The translations under genes were made by a program, and so were the position numbers. From positions 1 through 6,861 of the forward strand of contig DATJUX010000039.1 in NCBI GenBank assembly GCA_035502095.1: DNA of 6,861 nt, read 5' to 3'. Below the pieces are notes generated by a model. It was not told where the DNA came from. It saw nothing but the letters and a program-made list of their open reading frames with translations, and did not search any database. Positions within the stretch are counted from its first letter, which is position 1, and each line of letters starts with the position of its first letter. Of this stretch, positions 1-6,220 are shown one piece after another. The DNA is from JAKANT01 sp035502095 (GTDB lineage Bacteria; Pseudomonadota; Gammaproteobacteria; Burkholderiales; Burkholderiaceae_F).

Positions 1-1
1 A

Positions 2-202
2 AGGCGCGATAGAACGGACAGGGACTTATTACACCAAGAGATACGTTCCCTGGCTATCGATCGATACAAAACTGGAGCTTCGGCAGATCAAGTCGCGGAT
101 GAGATCTTCCGAGTTCTGGCTCACAGGGGCATCAACGCACTTGTTAAAACCTTTCTCAATAAGCCCGGCCACGGCATTCGAGGGGAAGACCGCGCGCGGT
201 AA
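2..202 (+). CDS. C-terminal end of an unidentified protein (5' end outside window)
   Basis: One frame is open from the window edge to a TAA at 200-202, giving 66 residues of a C-terminus. The visible part has a mixed helical look, with residues such as LAIDRYKTGASADQVADEIF followed by a basic and glycine-rich tail ending in RGEDRAR. I recognise no domain and suggest no function. The DNA is about 51% G+C over 1-180, well below the genes to the right, and rare codons such as TTA, ATA and AGA occur, so this stretch probably has a different history from the transposition genes. The tail from about 161 is GC-rich again, so the natural end of the protein may have been replaced by a neighbouring insertion. 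The frame could also be open by chance, though 66 codons without a stop in this less GC-rich DNA makes coding more likely than not. Confidence 0.45.
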   Translation, partial: RRDRTDRDLLHQEIRSLAIDRYKTGASADQVADEIFRVLAHRGINALVKTFLNKPGHGIRGEDRAR

Positions 203-263
203 TCTTGGTTGGTGGTGGTTGCGAGTGCGGGGCCGTCACGGACCGTGATCGTGGGTAGTGAGG

Positions 264-806
264 TCAGCCGGTGGCAGGCGGGTCGAGTTTTGCGATTCGG
301 GCCACGAACGCGTCTTTCAATGCGGGGTCGGAGTAGTCCGGGTTCTCGTCGAGGAACGCGACCACCTTTCGATAGCAATCGGCGGCTTGACGGTTTTCGC
401 CGCGCTTTTCGTGAACCATGCCGAGCCGATCCCAGCCGTCGTGGACGTCCGGGTATTGTGCCAGCAGGGCTCGGGCCGCTGCCTCCGCTTCGTCGAGCTT
501 GCCGTCGTGGATGAGCGCCAGCACGGCATTCGACGCGTCCGTCGGGTCGTCGTCGCACAGGTCGTCCGCGAACAGCTCATCGTCATCGGAACCGTCATCG
601 CCAGCGAACTCGCCGGCGAGTTTGGCAAGCATGGCCGCCCGCACCTCGCGCAGGCTCTGGCGCTTTTCTGCAGCCTGGTTTTCGCGCTGCGCCTGGGCCG
701 CCGCCAGCCGTTCGTGCTCGACCGCCTCGTCCTTCGTCAAGCAACACGCCTTGTATTTCTTGCCACTGCCGCAGGGGCAGCGATCGTTGCGTCCGGGCTT
801 GGCCAT
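264..806 (-). CDS. SEC-C motif protein with TPR-like C-terminal region
   Basis: A 180-residue protein starting at ATG 806-804 and ending with TGA at 266-264. Residues 10-22 form a complete SEC-C zinc-binding motif (C10-x-C12-x8-C21-C22, with the usual NDRCPCGSGKKYK context) as found at the C-terminus of SecA; here it is at the N-terminus. Residues about 28-68 are charged and Ala/Gln-rich, probably helical. Residues about 69-87 are a strongly acidic stretch. Residues about 92-155 resemble one or two tetratricopeptide repeats (LDEAEAAARALLAQYPDVHD, then DRLGMVHEKRGENRQAADCY). The family is known as a metal-binding protein-interaction module; the function here is not known. A GAGG lies about 10 bases upstream of the start on the minus strand. 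The gene is transcribed away from the transposition operon with only 26 bases between the two starts, so it may be cargo of the element or the flanking gene it landed beside. It has no enzyme motif and no signal peptide. Confidence 0.9.
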   Translation of the reverse strand: MAKPGRNDRCPCGSGKKYKACCLTKDEAVEHERLAAAQAQRENQAAEKRQSLREVRAAMLAKLAGEFAGDDGSDDDELFADDLCDDDPTDASNAVLALIHDGKLDEAEAAARALLAQYPDVHDGWDRLGMVHEKRGENRQAADCYRKVVAFLDENPDYSDPALKDAFVARIAKLDPPATG

Positions 807-832
807 CAGGGTCTGGCCTCAGGCTGAGAAGG

Positions 833-1414
833 ATGGCTTCCTTGTACGCAACGCTGCTGGCGGATGCCAGATTCCACGAACTGCTGCTCGCCTTCGACGC
901 CGATCTCGCCGACGCCGCACGCGCCGGGCGATGCCGGCATTGCGACGGTGCGCTGCATTCGGCCAAGTTCAAGCGCAAGCCCAGGGGCCGCGGTTGCAAG
1001 CTCGGCCCCGAGCACGACCAGCGCTTCAGCTTCTGCTGCGCCGTCGACGGCTGCCGGGGCCGAGAGACGCCAGCGTCGCTGCGCTTTCTCGGCCGCCGCG
1101 TCTATGTCGCGGCGATCGTCGTGCTGATCGCCATCCTGAAGCACGGCGCGACGGACGCCCGTTTGGCGCGGCTTTCGGATGTCGCCAGCGTCGACCGCCG
1201 CACGATCGCACGCTGGCGCCACTGGTGGCGCGACGCGTTCACGGCGACGCCGTTCTGGCGGATCGCGCGTGCCCGGTTCATGCCACCGGTCGATCACGAT
1301 CGACTTCCGGTGGCGCTGATCGAGCGCTTCACCGGTGATGGCGCCGAGCCGCTGATCGCGCTGCTGCGCTTCCTCGGTCCCATCACAGGAGGCGCCGCAA
1401 TGCAGGCTCGATGA
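833..1414 (+). CDS. Small cysteine-rich protein with HTH-like segment, first gene of transposition operon
   Basis: A 193-residue protein of no family I can name with confidence. The first half has a cysteine pattern that could bind zinc: C34-x2-C37, then a basic linker (KFKRKPRGRG), then C68-C69 and C74, with His36, His42 and His61 nearby. Residues about 105-130 look like a helix-turn-helix (LARLSDVASVDRRTIARW), followed by a Trp/Arg-rich stretch and a short C-terminal helix. Together these suggest DNA binding, but this is inference. It precedes the transposase by 90 bases in the same direction. Its position and make-up invite comparison with accessory subunits such as TniQ/TnsD, which also combine zinc fingers and HTH domains, but I see no clear sequence match and it is much shorter. 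The ATG at 833 has GAGAAGG directly in front, which is close for a ribosome binding site, and no other in-frame ATG lies nearby. The start is 26 bases from the divergent SEC-C gene, so any promoter must sit within coding DNA. Confidence 0.78.
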   Translation: MASLYATLLADARFHELLLAFDADLADAARAGRCRHCDGALHSAKFKRKPRGRGCKLGPEHDQRFSFCCAVDGCRGRETPASLRFLGRRVYVAAIVVLIAILKHGATDARLARLSDVASVDRRTIARWRHWWRDAFTATPFWRIARARFMPPVDHDRLPVALIERFTGDGAEPLIALLRFLGPITGGAAMQAR

Positions 1415-1504
1415 CGGTCGGGCCACGCCCGCAGAGGATGCTCGTCGCCAGCAAACGGCTGCGGTGCTTCGCTTCGGCGCATTTCGTTTCCGAGGAGCGC
1501 CGTC

Positions 1505-3004
1505 ATGCCGGACAGCCGAAGTCGCCAAGGTCATCAGCGTGTTCACGAGCAGTGGGCCCACTTGCGCTTTGCTGTCGTCGGCTGGCTGTTGGCGGCGCCG
1601 CCTGAGAAGGGCGAGCTGCGGGCGGCAATCACCGATCTGGCACAACGGACGTGGCAGCATCCGACGACGGGCGAGCCCGTGCGATTCGGCTTCTCCACTA
1701 TCGAGCGCTGGTATTACCGTGCGGTCGCCGAGCGCACCGATCCGGTCGGCGTGCTCCGGCGCAAGGTGCGCTGCAATGCTGGGCAGCAGCACACGGTCAG
1801 CGACGCCGTCCGCCGCGCGGTGCTCGCCCAATACGCCGCCCATAAGGGCTGGAGCGTCCAACTGCATCACGACAATCTCGTCGCGCTGGCCGAGACGCAA
1901 CCTGATCTCAAGCCGGTGCCGTCCTATCCGACGCTGCGCCGCTTCATGCGTGCCAACGGTCTCGACAAGCGCCGGCGTCTCACCCCGCGCACAACCCGCG
2001 GCGCCGAGCAAGCCGAGGCCCGCATCGCCGACCGCGAGATCAGAAGCTACGAGTCCGAGTATGTGAATGCGCTTTGGCACTGGGATTGCCACCATTGTTC
2101 AAGGAAGGTGCTGACGGCACGTGGTGAATGGGTGACGCCGATCCTGTTCGGTGTGCTCGACGATCGCTCGCGGCTCGCCTGTCACTTGCAGTGGTATTTG
2201 GCCGAGACGGCGGAGGTCATCGCACACGGCCTGTCGCAGGCATTCCAGAAGCGCGGCCTGCCGCGCGCGGCGCTGAGCGACAACGGCGCAGCGATGACCG
2301 CCGCCGAGATCACACAAGGGCTCGCACGCCTCGGCATCCTGCACCAGACAACACTTGCTTATAGCCCGTACCAAAACGCTAAATCCGAGTCCTTCTGGGG
2401 CCCGGTCGAAGGCCGCTTGATGGCCATGCTGGAGCATGTGCCGGACCTGACCTTGTCCGCGCTCAATGAGGCGACGCAGGCGTGGGTCGAGCAGGACTAC
2501 AATGCCAAGCACCACAGCGAGATCGGCGCTACGCCGATCGCCCGGTTCCTCGCCGGTCCCGCCGTCACGCGCGACTGTTCGGGCAGTGATGTATTGCGGC
2601 TGGCGTTCACGCGCTCCGACACGCGCACGCAGCGAAGGAGCGACGGCTCGATCGTCATCGAGGGCCGCCGCTTCGAGATCCCCAATCGTTATCGGCATCT
2701 GACGCGCATCGAGGTGCGCTACGCATCATGGGACTTGGGCCACATCCACCTTGTCGATGAGCGCACCGGCAGCGTGCTCGCGCGCCTTTATCCGCAGGAC
2801 AAGACGCAGAACGCCAGTGGTTTGCGCCGCACGCTCGATCCGGTCTCGACCGCATCGGCCAAACCGGTGCCCACGCCGGTTGCGCCGGACCCGACCATGC
2901 CACCCCTGTTGGCCCGCATGCTCGATAAGCAGGCCACGACAGGCTTGGCGCCACCCTATCTGCCCAAGGACGAAGCCACCACCGACGACGGAGAGACGTC
3001 ATGA
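1505..3004 (+). CDS. DDE transposase, TniA/TnsB/Mu type (rve integrase core plus Mu C-terminal barrel)
   Basis: A 499-residue transposase that would bind the element ends and catalyse DNA strand cutting and joining. The N-terminal ~185 residues carry HTH-like DNA-binding segments (for example STIERWYYRAV, and SYPTLRRFMRANGLDKR as in IS481/Mu-like proteins). The rve/RNase H-fold core follows. Its metal-binding triad is visible as D194 (HWDCHH), D259 (LSDNGA) and E295 (NAKSESFW), with exactly 35 residues between the last two, a classic DD(35)E. The GVLDDRSRL strand also fits the family. Residues about 380-445 match the small beta-barrel that follows the catalytic domain in MuA/TniA (IEGRRFEIPNRY, IEVRYASWDLGHIHLVD). 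The Pro-rich C-terminal ~60 residues may contact the ATPase. GAGGAG at 1492-1497 is 7 bases before the ATG and fixes the start. The stop overlaps the next ATG by 4 bases. The gene looks intact, with no missing catalytic residue. It could be labelled IS481-like by automated tools because of the shared rve domain. Confidence 0.94.
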   Translation: MPDSRSRQGHQRVHEQWAHLRFAVVGWLLAAPPEKGELRAAITDLAQRTWQHPTTGEPVRFGFSTIERWYYRAVAERTDPVGVLRRKVRCNAGQQHTVSDAVRRAVLAQYAAHKGWSVQLHHDNLVALAETQPDLKPVPSYPTLRRFMRANGLDKRRRLTPRTTRGAEQAEARIADREIRSYESEYVNALWHWDCHHCSRKVLTARGEWVTPILFGVLDDRSRLACHLQWYLAETAEVIAHGLSQAFQKRGLPRAALSDNGAAMTAAEITQGLARLGILHQTTLAYSPYQNAKSESFWGPVEGRLMAMLEHVPDLTLSALNEATQAWVEQDYNAKHHSEIGATPIARFLAGPAVTRDCSGSDVLRLAFTRSDTRTQRRSDGSIVIEGRRFEIPNRYRHLTRIEVRYASWDLGHIHLVDERTGSVLARLYPQDKTQNASGLRRTLDPVSTASAKPVPTPVAPDPTMPPLLARMLDKQATTGLAPPYLPKDEATTDDGETS

Positions 3005-3843
3005 CCAAGAAGCTGCTGGCGCTCTATGGCCTGAAGTGGAACCCATTCGCGCCCGATGTGCCGGTCGAGGCGTTGCACGTGTCGCGCCGCATCGAGTCCT
3101 TCTGCTGGCGGGCCGAGCAATTGGTTGGCGAGGGCGGCTTCGCCCTGGTGACCGGAGCGCCCGGAACCGGCAAGTCGGTGACGCTGCGCATTCTCGCCGA
3201 ACGCCTTGGCGCGCAGCGCGACGTCAAAGTCGGCATTCTCACCAGGCCGCAAGCCGGCCTTCCAGACTTCTATCGCGAGATGGGCGACCTGTTCAGCGTC
3301 GAACTCCGTCCCGCCAACCGCTGGGGCGGTGCCAAGTTGTTGCGCGACCGCTGGCAGACGCACATCGATGCCGCGCTGTCACGGCCGGTCCTCATCGTCG
3401 ACGAGGCGCAGGAGATGCTGCCGGCGGTGCTCGCCGAACTGCGCCTGCTGTCGTCGGCCAAGCTCGACAGCCATATCCTCCTGACCGTCGTGCTCGCCGG
3501 CGATGGCCGCTTGCCCGAACGCCTGCGCTCCGACGAGTTGATGCCGCTCAATAGCCGCATGCGCGTGCGCCTCGCGCTCGAACGATCGACGCCGGATGAA
3601 CTGTCCGAGTTGATCGTGTACGCGCTGCAGAAGGCCGGCGCCGTCAAGTTGATGACGCCGGAGCTGATCGCCACGCTCGCCGACCACGCTCAGGGCAACC
3701 CACGCGCGCTGATGAATATCGCCGGTGAGTTACTCAGCGTCGCCGCGCAGCGTGAGGCCCGCCACATCGACGAGAAGCTGTTCCTCGAACTGTGCGCCGC
3801 GCCGCCGGTGCCCGAGGCCAAGACGGCAAGGCAGCGGAGATGA
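3001..3843 (+). CDS. TniB/ExeA-like AAA+ ATPase, transposition regulator
   Basis: A 280-residue AAA+ ATPase. Walker A is residues 52-59 (GAPGTGKS) and Walker B is 130-137 (VLIVDEAQ, with D134 and E135). A sensor-1-like strand (LTVVLAGDGRLPERL) and the arginine-containing segment SRMRVRLALE follow, then a helical lid with the NPRALMNIAGELL motif typical of ExeA/TniB proteins. The N-terminal YGLKWNPFAPD is the short signature seen at the start of ExeA-type ATPases. Related proteins (TniB, TnsC, MuB, IstB) form ATP-dependent filaments or rings on target DNA, steer the transposase and protect against self-insertion; that role is inferred here from family and position. The start ATG overlaps the transposase stop (ATGA), with GGAGAG at 2990-2995. 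Its own stop overlaps the following start, so the three ATPase/transposase genes are probably translationally coupled. The gene looks complete. Confidence 0.93.
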   Translation: MTKKLLALYGLKWNPFAPDVPVEALHVSRRIESFCWRAEQLVGEGGFALVTGAPGTGKSVTLRILAERLGAQRDVKVGILTRPQAGLPDFYREMGDLFSVELRPANRWGGAKLLRDRWQTHIDAALSRPVLIVDEAQEMLPAVLAELRLLSSAKLDSHILLTVVLAGDGRLPERLRSDELMPLNSRMRVRLALERSTPDELSELIVYALQKAGAVKLMTPELIATLADHAQGNPRALMNIAGELLSVAAQREARHIDEKLFLELCAAPPVPEAKTARQRR

Positions 3844-4784
3844 CCTTGCTGCCGGTCGAGCCCGCTTGGCGTCTCGCCGAGCGCGCCGAGGAACACCGAT
3901 GGTTGGTCACCGGGCTCTGGTCCGAGCAGGCCGTCGGCATCGTTGGCGGCGAGCCCAAATGCTGCAAGTCGTTCCTCGCCCTCGATCTCGCCGTGGCCGT
4001 CGCATCGGGCACGCCGTGCCTGCGCCGGTTCGCCGTGTCACGCGCCGGCCGTGTGCTGCTGTTCGCTGCCGAGGACGCCCTGCACATCGTGCGACGGCGC
4101 TTGGAAGGCATCTGCGCCGCAGCGGGGTTGGCGCTCGCCGACCTCGATATCCAGGTCATCACCGCGCCCATCCTGCGCCTCGATCTCGACGCCGACCGGA
4201 GGAACCTCGCCGACACCGTCGCTCGCTTGTTGCCGCGCCTGCTTATTCTCGATCCGTTCGTGCGCCTGCATCGCATCGACGAGAACGCCAGCGGTGAGGT
4301 CGCGCCGTTGCTGGCCTTCCTGCGCGAACTGCAGCGCCGCCACGGCACCGCCGTGCTCGTCGTCCATCATGCCAGGAAGGGTGGCGGCGGCGTACGCGCC
4401 GGGCAGGCGCTGCGCGGCTCGTCCGAGTTCCACGCCTGGGGCGACAGCAATCTCTACCTGCGCCGCAACGGTGATGAGATCGGACTGTCGGTCGAACATC
4501 GCGCGGCGCCGTCGCCGAAGCCGCTGACCATCGAGCTGGCACAGCGCGGCGACGCCCTCGCTCTGGAAGTCGCCGATCGCGGCGAGCCGGTGACGCCGGC
4601 GCCCAGTTCGCTCGACGAGCGCATCACGGCCATCCTCGCCAGTGCCGACCAGCCGATTCCGTTCGCCGAATTGCGATCCCAAGTTCGCGTCCGCGCCGCC
4701 ACGCTCCTCGAGCGGATCGGTGCACTCTGCGCCGACGGCCGCATCGTCAAAACCAACGGTGGTTATCGTCTCGCCAGCACCTGA
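3840..4784 (+). CDS. RepA-like RecA-fold ATPase (AAA_25 type) with C-terminal winged-helix-like tail
   Basis: A 314-residue protein of the RecA-fold ATPase group that includes plasmid RepA hexameric helicases. The Walker A region is residues 36-44 (GGEPKCCKS), an unusual loop with two cysteines before the catalytic K43. Walker B is at 134-140 (LLILDPF, with D138), and a VVHHARK motif with H176/H177 stands where RepA-family proteins have their sensor histidine. GQALRGSSEFHAWGDSNLYL matches the later RepA/RecA-fold strand. Residues about 255-314 look like a winged helix (ERITAILASADQPIPFAELR up to DGRIVKTNGGYRLAS) and may bind DNA. The N-terminal WLVTGLWSEQAVGIVGGEP is the usual entry into this fold. 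It overlaps the TniB-like gene by ATGA, so it is co-made with the transposition proteins. A role in loading replication or remodelling DNA after transposition, or in target choice, is possible but not shown. No replication origin is seen, so this does not look like a plasmid replicon. Confidence 0.9.
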   Translation: MTLLPVEPAWRLAERAEEHRWLVTGLWSEQAVGIVGGEPKCCKSFLALDLAVAVASGTPCLRRFAVSRAGRVLLFAAEDALHIVRRRLEGICAAAGLALADLDIQVITAPILRLDLDADRRNLADTVARLLPRLLILDPFVRLHRIDENASGEVAPLLAFLRELQRRHGTAVLVVHHARKGGGGVRAGQALRGSSEFHAWGDSNLYLRRNGDEIGLSVEHRAAPSPKPLTIELAQRGDALALEVADRGEPVTPAPSSLDERITAILASADQPIPFAELRSQVRVRAATLLERIGALCADGRIVKTNGGYRLAST

Positions 4785-4814
4785 ACGGCCAGGCATTCAA
4801 GGGGGGCAGTTCCG

Positions 4815-4826
4815 GTTCCCGTTCCC
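4815..4826 (+). repeat. Short tandem repeat (GTTCCC x2) beside the palindrome
   Basis: GTTCCC occurs twice in a row just before and into the left arm of the 34-bp palindrome. It is only 12 bases and may be chance, but it sits in a noncoding stretch full of other repeats. Confidence 0.4.
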
Positions 4827-4857
4827 AACGTTATGTGGTGCACCACATAACGTTGGG
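4824..4857. repeat. Perfect 34-bp palindrome
   Basis: The left arm CCCAACGTTATGTGGTG (4824-4840) is followed with no spacer by its exact reverse complement (4841-4857). Seventeen matched base pairs with no loop will not occur by chance in a window this size. It lies 39 bases after the RepA-like gene stop and 128 bases before the tyrosine recombinase gene. Each arm ends in the TATGTGGYG motif that recurs nearby. A dimeric protein site is the simplest reading: either the paired core-type site of the tyrosine recombinases or the terminal palindrome of a RIT element. A terminator is less likely, as there is no T-tract and no loop. Confidence 0.93.
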
Positions 4858-4937
4858 TATGTGGCGCAGAGCAATATGTGGCGCAGGCTGTGCGAAGATA
4901 CCTGTGGAGCGCAGAACTCGACGCCTTACGCCACATA
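4832..4937. repeat. Cluster of five TATGTGGYG motifs in both orientations
   Basis: The motif appears at 4832-4840 (+), 4841-4849 (-), 4858-4866 (+), 4875-4883 (+) and 4929-4937 (-). The two copies at 4858 and 4875 extend to an identical 12-mer, TATGTGGCGCAG, repeated at a 17-base interval. A looser match, TGTGGAGCGCAG, starts at 4903. Five copies within 106 bases and no exact copy that I found elsewhere in the window point to a multi-site binding region. It could be arm and core sites of the tyrosine recombinases or transposase-binding sites at a transposon end. Confidence 0.85.
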
Positions 4938-4950
4938 TCCCAGCACGATT

Positions 4951-4985
4951 GATCGGATCCCGCCATCAACGGCGGAGGATCGATC
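4951..4985 (+). promoter_or_regulatory. Hairpin enclosing the ribosome binding site of the first recombinase gene
   Basis: CCGCC at 4960-4964 pairs with GGCGG at 4971-4975 around a 6-base loop. The stem continues as GATC 4956-4959 with GATC 4978-4981 and GATC 4951-4954 with GATC 4982-4985, broken only by a bulged G at 4955 and by AG at 4976-4977. The Shine-Dalgarno GGAGG (4974-4978) lies in the 3' arm, and the ATG follows at 4986. In RNA this would mask the ribosome binding site and keep translation of the recombinase low. The pairing is seen in the sequence; the control role is inferred. Confidence 0.5.
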
Positions 4986-6220
4986 ATGCACGACGAACTA
5001 TTCGAGAAGTCCGACATTGTCGCCCGCTATCGGGTTGGGCCGTATGTCGAGGCTCGCGAGGGCTTCCTGCGTCAGGCTGATGCAGGAGGTTATTCCCGCT
5101 CGACGCTGAAGCGCATTGCCTGGGTGCTGCTCATCGTGGCCGAGGCAGTTCACAACCACGGTGGACGCATCAGCATCGACCAGCTGGAGAAGCTCAATCG
5201 GAGCGTTCGACTGGTCAACGGGCGGCGACCGTCGAGGAGACGGCCAAGCTGTTCCGGCGCTACGGAGAGGGCTGGCTTCGGAGCATCGGCGCTTTGCTGC
5301 CCGAGGCCGACCCGCTTCCTCGGTTCGCTCGCGAGGTAAACGCGTTCGCGGCATACATGCGCGTCGAGCGAGGTCTCTCGCCGGTGACAATCGCGGAGCG
5401 CGGGGTGCGCCTGTGCCGGTTCTTCTCGTGTTTGCCGTCGCGAGTTCGATCGCTCTCGGACGTGACCATCGACCAGATCGACGCGTTCCTGGCCGGCGAA
5501 GCTGAGCGCGGCTGGCGCCGAACCTCGTTGCATAGTTTGGGTAGCAGCCTGCGCAGCTTCTTTCGGTTCGCAGCGCAACAGGGCTGGTGCGCTGGCAGCC
5601 TCGCACTCGACATCGACTTGCCACGCCGCTACGAGCTTGGCGACGTACCCAGGGCGCCGAGCGTTGACGAGATAGACCAGCTTCTCGCGATCACCGCGAT
5701 GGGCGACGACACCGTCACGATCCGCGATCATGCGATCCTGTTGCTGCTGATCCATTATGGTCTGCGACGTGGCGAGGTCGAGCGCCTGACGTTGGACGAC
5801 GTCGATTGGGTGGCCGAGACGCTACAGGTGATGCGGCCCAAGTTGCGTCGGCCGCACTGCTATCCGCTGTCGGCACCGGTCGGCGAGGCCATCCTGCGAT
5901 ACCTGCGGGAGGCTCGGCCTCGCTGCGAGCACCGGACCGTGTTCATCACCGTCAATGCGCCGTTCCGGCCACTGTCGGGCTCCAGCATCAGTGCCATGGT
6001 GAGGAAGCGATTGAGGAAGCAGGGCGTGAAGCTCGAGTGGAGCGGCGCGCATTGTCTCCGGCACGCGTGCGCGGGGCAGCTTCTCGATGCCGGCTTCACC
6101 TTGAAGCAGATCGCCGATCATCTCGGCCATCGCAGCATGAGTAGCACCCGCATCTATACGAAGATCGATGTACACGGTCTGCGCCAAGTGGCAGAGCTGG
6201 ATTTGGGAGGGCTGCTGTGA
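4986..6220 (+). pseudogene. Tyrosine recombinase, RitA-like, with a frameshift in the N-terminal region
   Basis: Site-specific recombinase, expected to cut and rejoin DNA through a covalent phosphotyrosine. The gene starts at ATG 4986 (GGAGG 7 bases upstream). About 70 codons resemble the N-terminus of long RitA-type integrases (ELFEKSDIVARYRVGPYVEA). That frame then turns into arginine-rich nonsense and stops at 5339. Matching protein continues one base back (net -1), with ERSTGQRAATVEETAKLF and onward to 6220. The switch lies within 5081-5336, most likely about 5190-5205. No ATG or GTG start opens the second frame; the first possible start is a TTG at 5294, which would drop the N-terminal domain. 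The rest is intact: SAM-like core-binding domain (about 5315-5590) and catalytic domain with Arg (codon 5765), HCLRH (His 6050, Arg 6059), His in LGHRS (6128) and Tyr in RIYTK (6155). Repaired length is about 411 residues. A sequencing error or real decay would look the same; no slippery heptamer for programmed frameshifting is seen. The active-site half may still be made from an internal start. Confidence 0.85.

Larger units (their letters stand above)
833..4784 (+). mobile_element. Transposition gene cluster of a TniAB/Mu-like DDE element
   Basis: Four consecutive plus-strand genes form the core of a DDE transposon: a small cysteine-rich/HTH-like protein, the transposase, a TniB/ExeA-like AAA+ ATPase and a RepA-like ATPase. 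The last three are joined by 4-base ATGA overlaps, which marks a single operon. The span given is only that of the genes. I could not find matching terminal inverted repeats on both sides, so the real ends are undefined. The left end may lie between about 160 and 263, where base composition changes, which would make the SEC-C gene cargo. The right end may lie within 4785-4985. Transposase plus AAA+ ATPase is shared with Tn5053/Tn552, Tn7, Mu and IS21. The extra RecA-fold ATPase sets this cluster apart from those textbook types. Confidence 0.75.

Noticed and set aside
55..66. 12-bp palindrome TATCGATCGATA
   Set aside because: Short, inside a probable coding frame, with no partner copy; likely chance.
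236..248. TCACGG-A-CCGTGA inverted repeat just after the SEC-C gene, considered as a terminator
   Set aside because: Six-base arms with a one-base centre and no T-run on the minus strand; too weak to call.
1103..1111. TATGTCGCG, a near match to the TATGTGGCG motif
   Set aside because: One mismatch, isolated, and inside a coding gene; not a credible left-end copy.
258..1338. Plus-strand frames across the SEC-C gene (258-827 and 418-1338)
   Set aside because: They run opposite a protein with a complete SEC-C motif, and the second reads through the start of the next gene out of frame; both look like mirror frames.
806..2095. 429-codon open frame on the minus strand opposite the small protein and transposase genes
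   Set aside because: It is antisense to a clear DDE transposase, its protein is arginine/alanine-rich low-information sequence with no domain, and long mirror frames are common in GC-rich DNA.
2099..2698. 199-codon minus-strand frame within the transposase gene
   Set aside because: Antisense to the catalytic core and Mu-like C-terminal domain, which are clearly coding; no recognisable motif.
3840..4784. Plasmid replication initiator/replicon based on the RepA-like protein
   Set aside because: Its overlap with the TniB-like gene ties it to transposition, and the downstream repeats are palindromic motifs near a recombinase gene rather than a typical iteron array with an AT-rich origin.
4038..4796. 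252-codon minus-strand frame opposite the RepA-like ATPase
   Set aside because: Opposite strand has intact Walker motifs and an operon overlap; the mirror frame shows no domain.
4832..4937. CRISPR array
   Set aside because: Repeats are only 9-12 bases, in both orientations and unevenly spaced, with no cas gene in the window.
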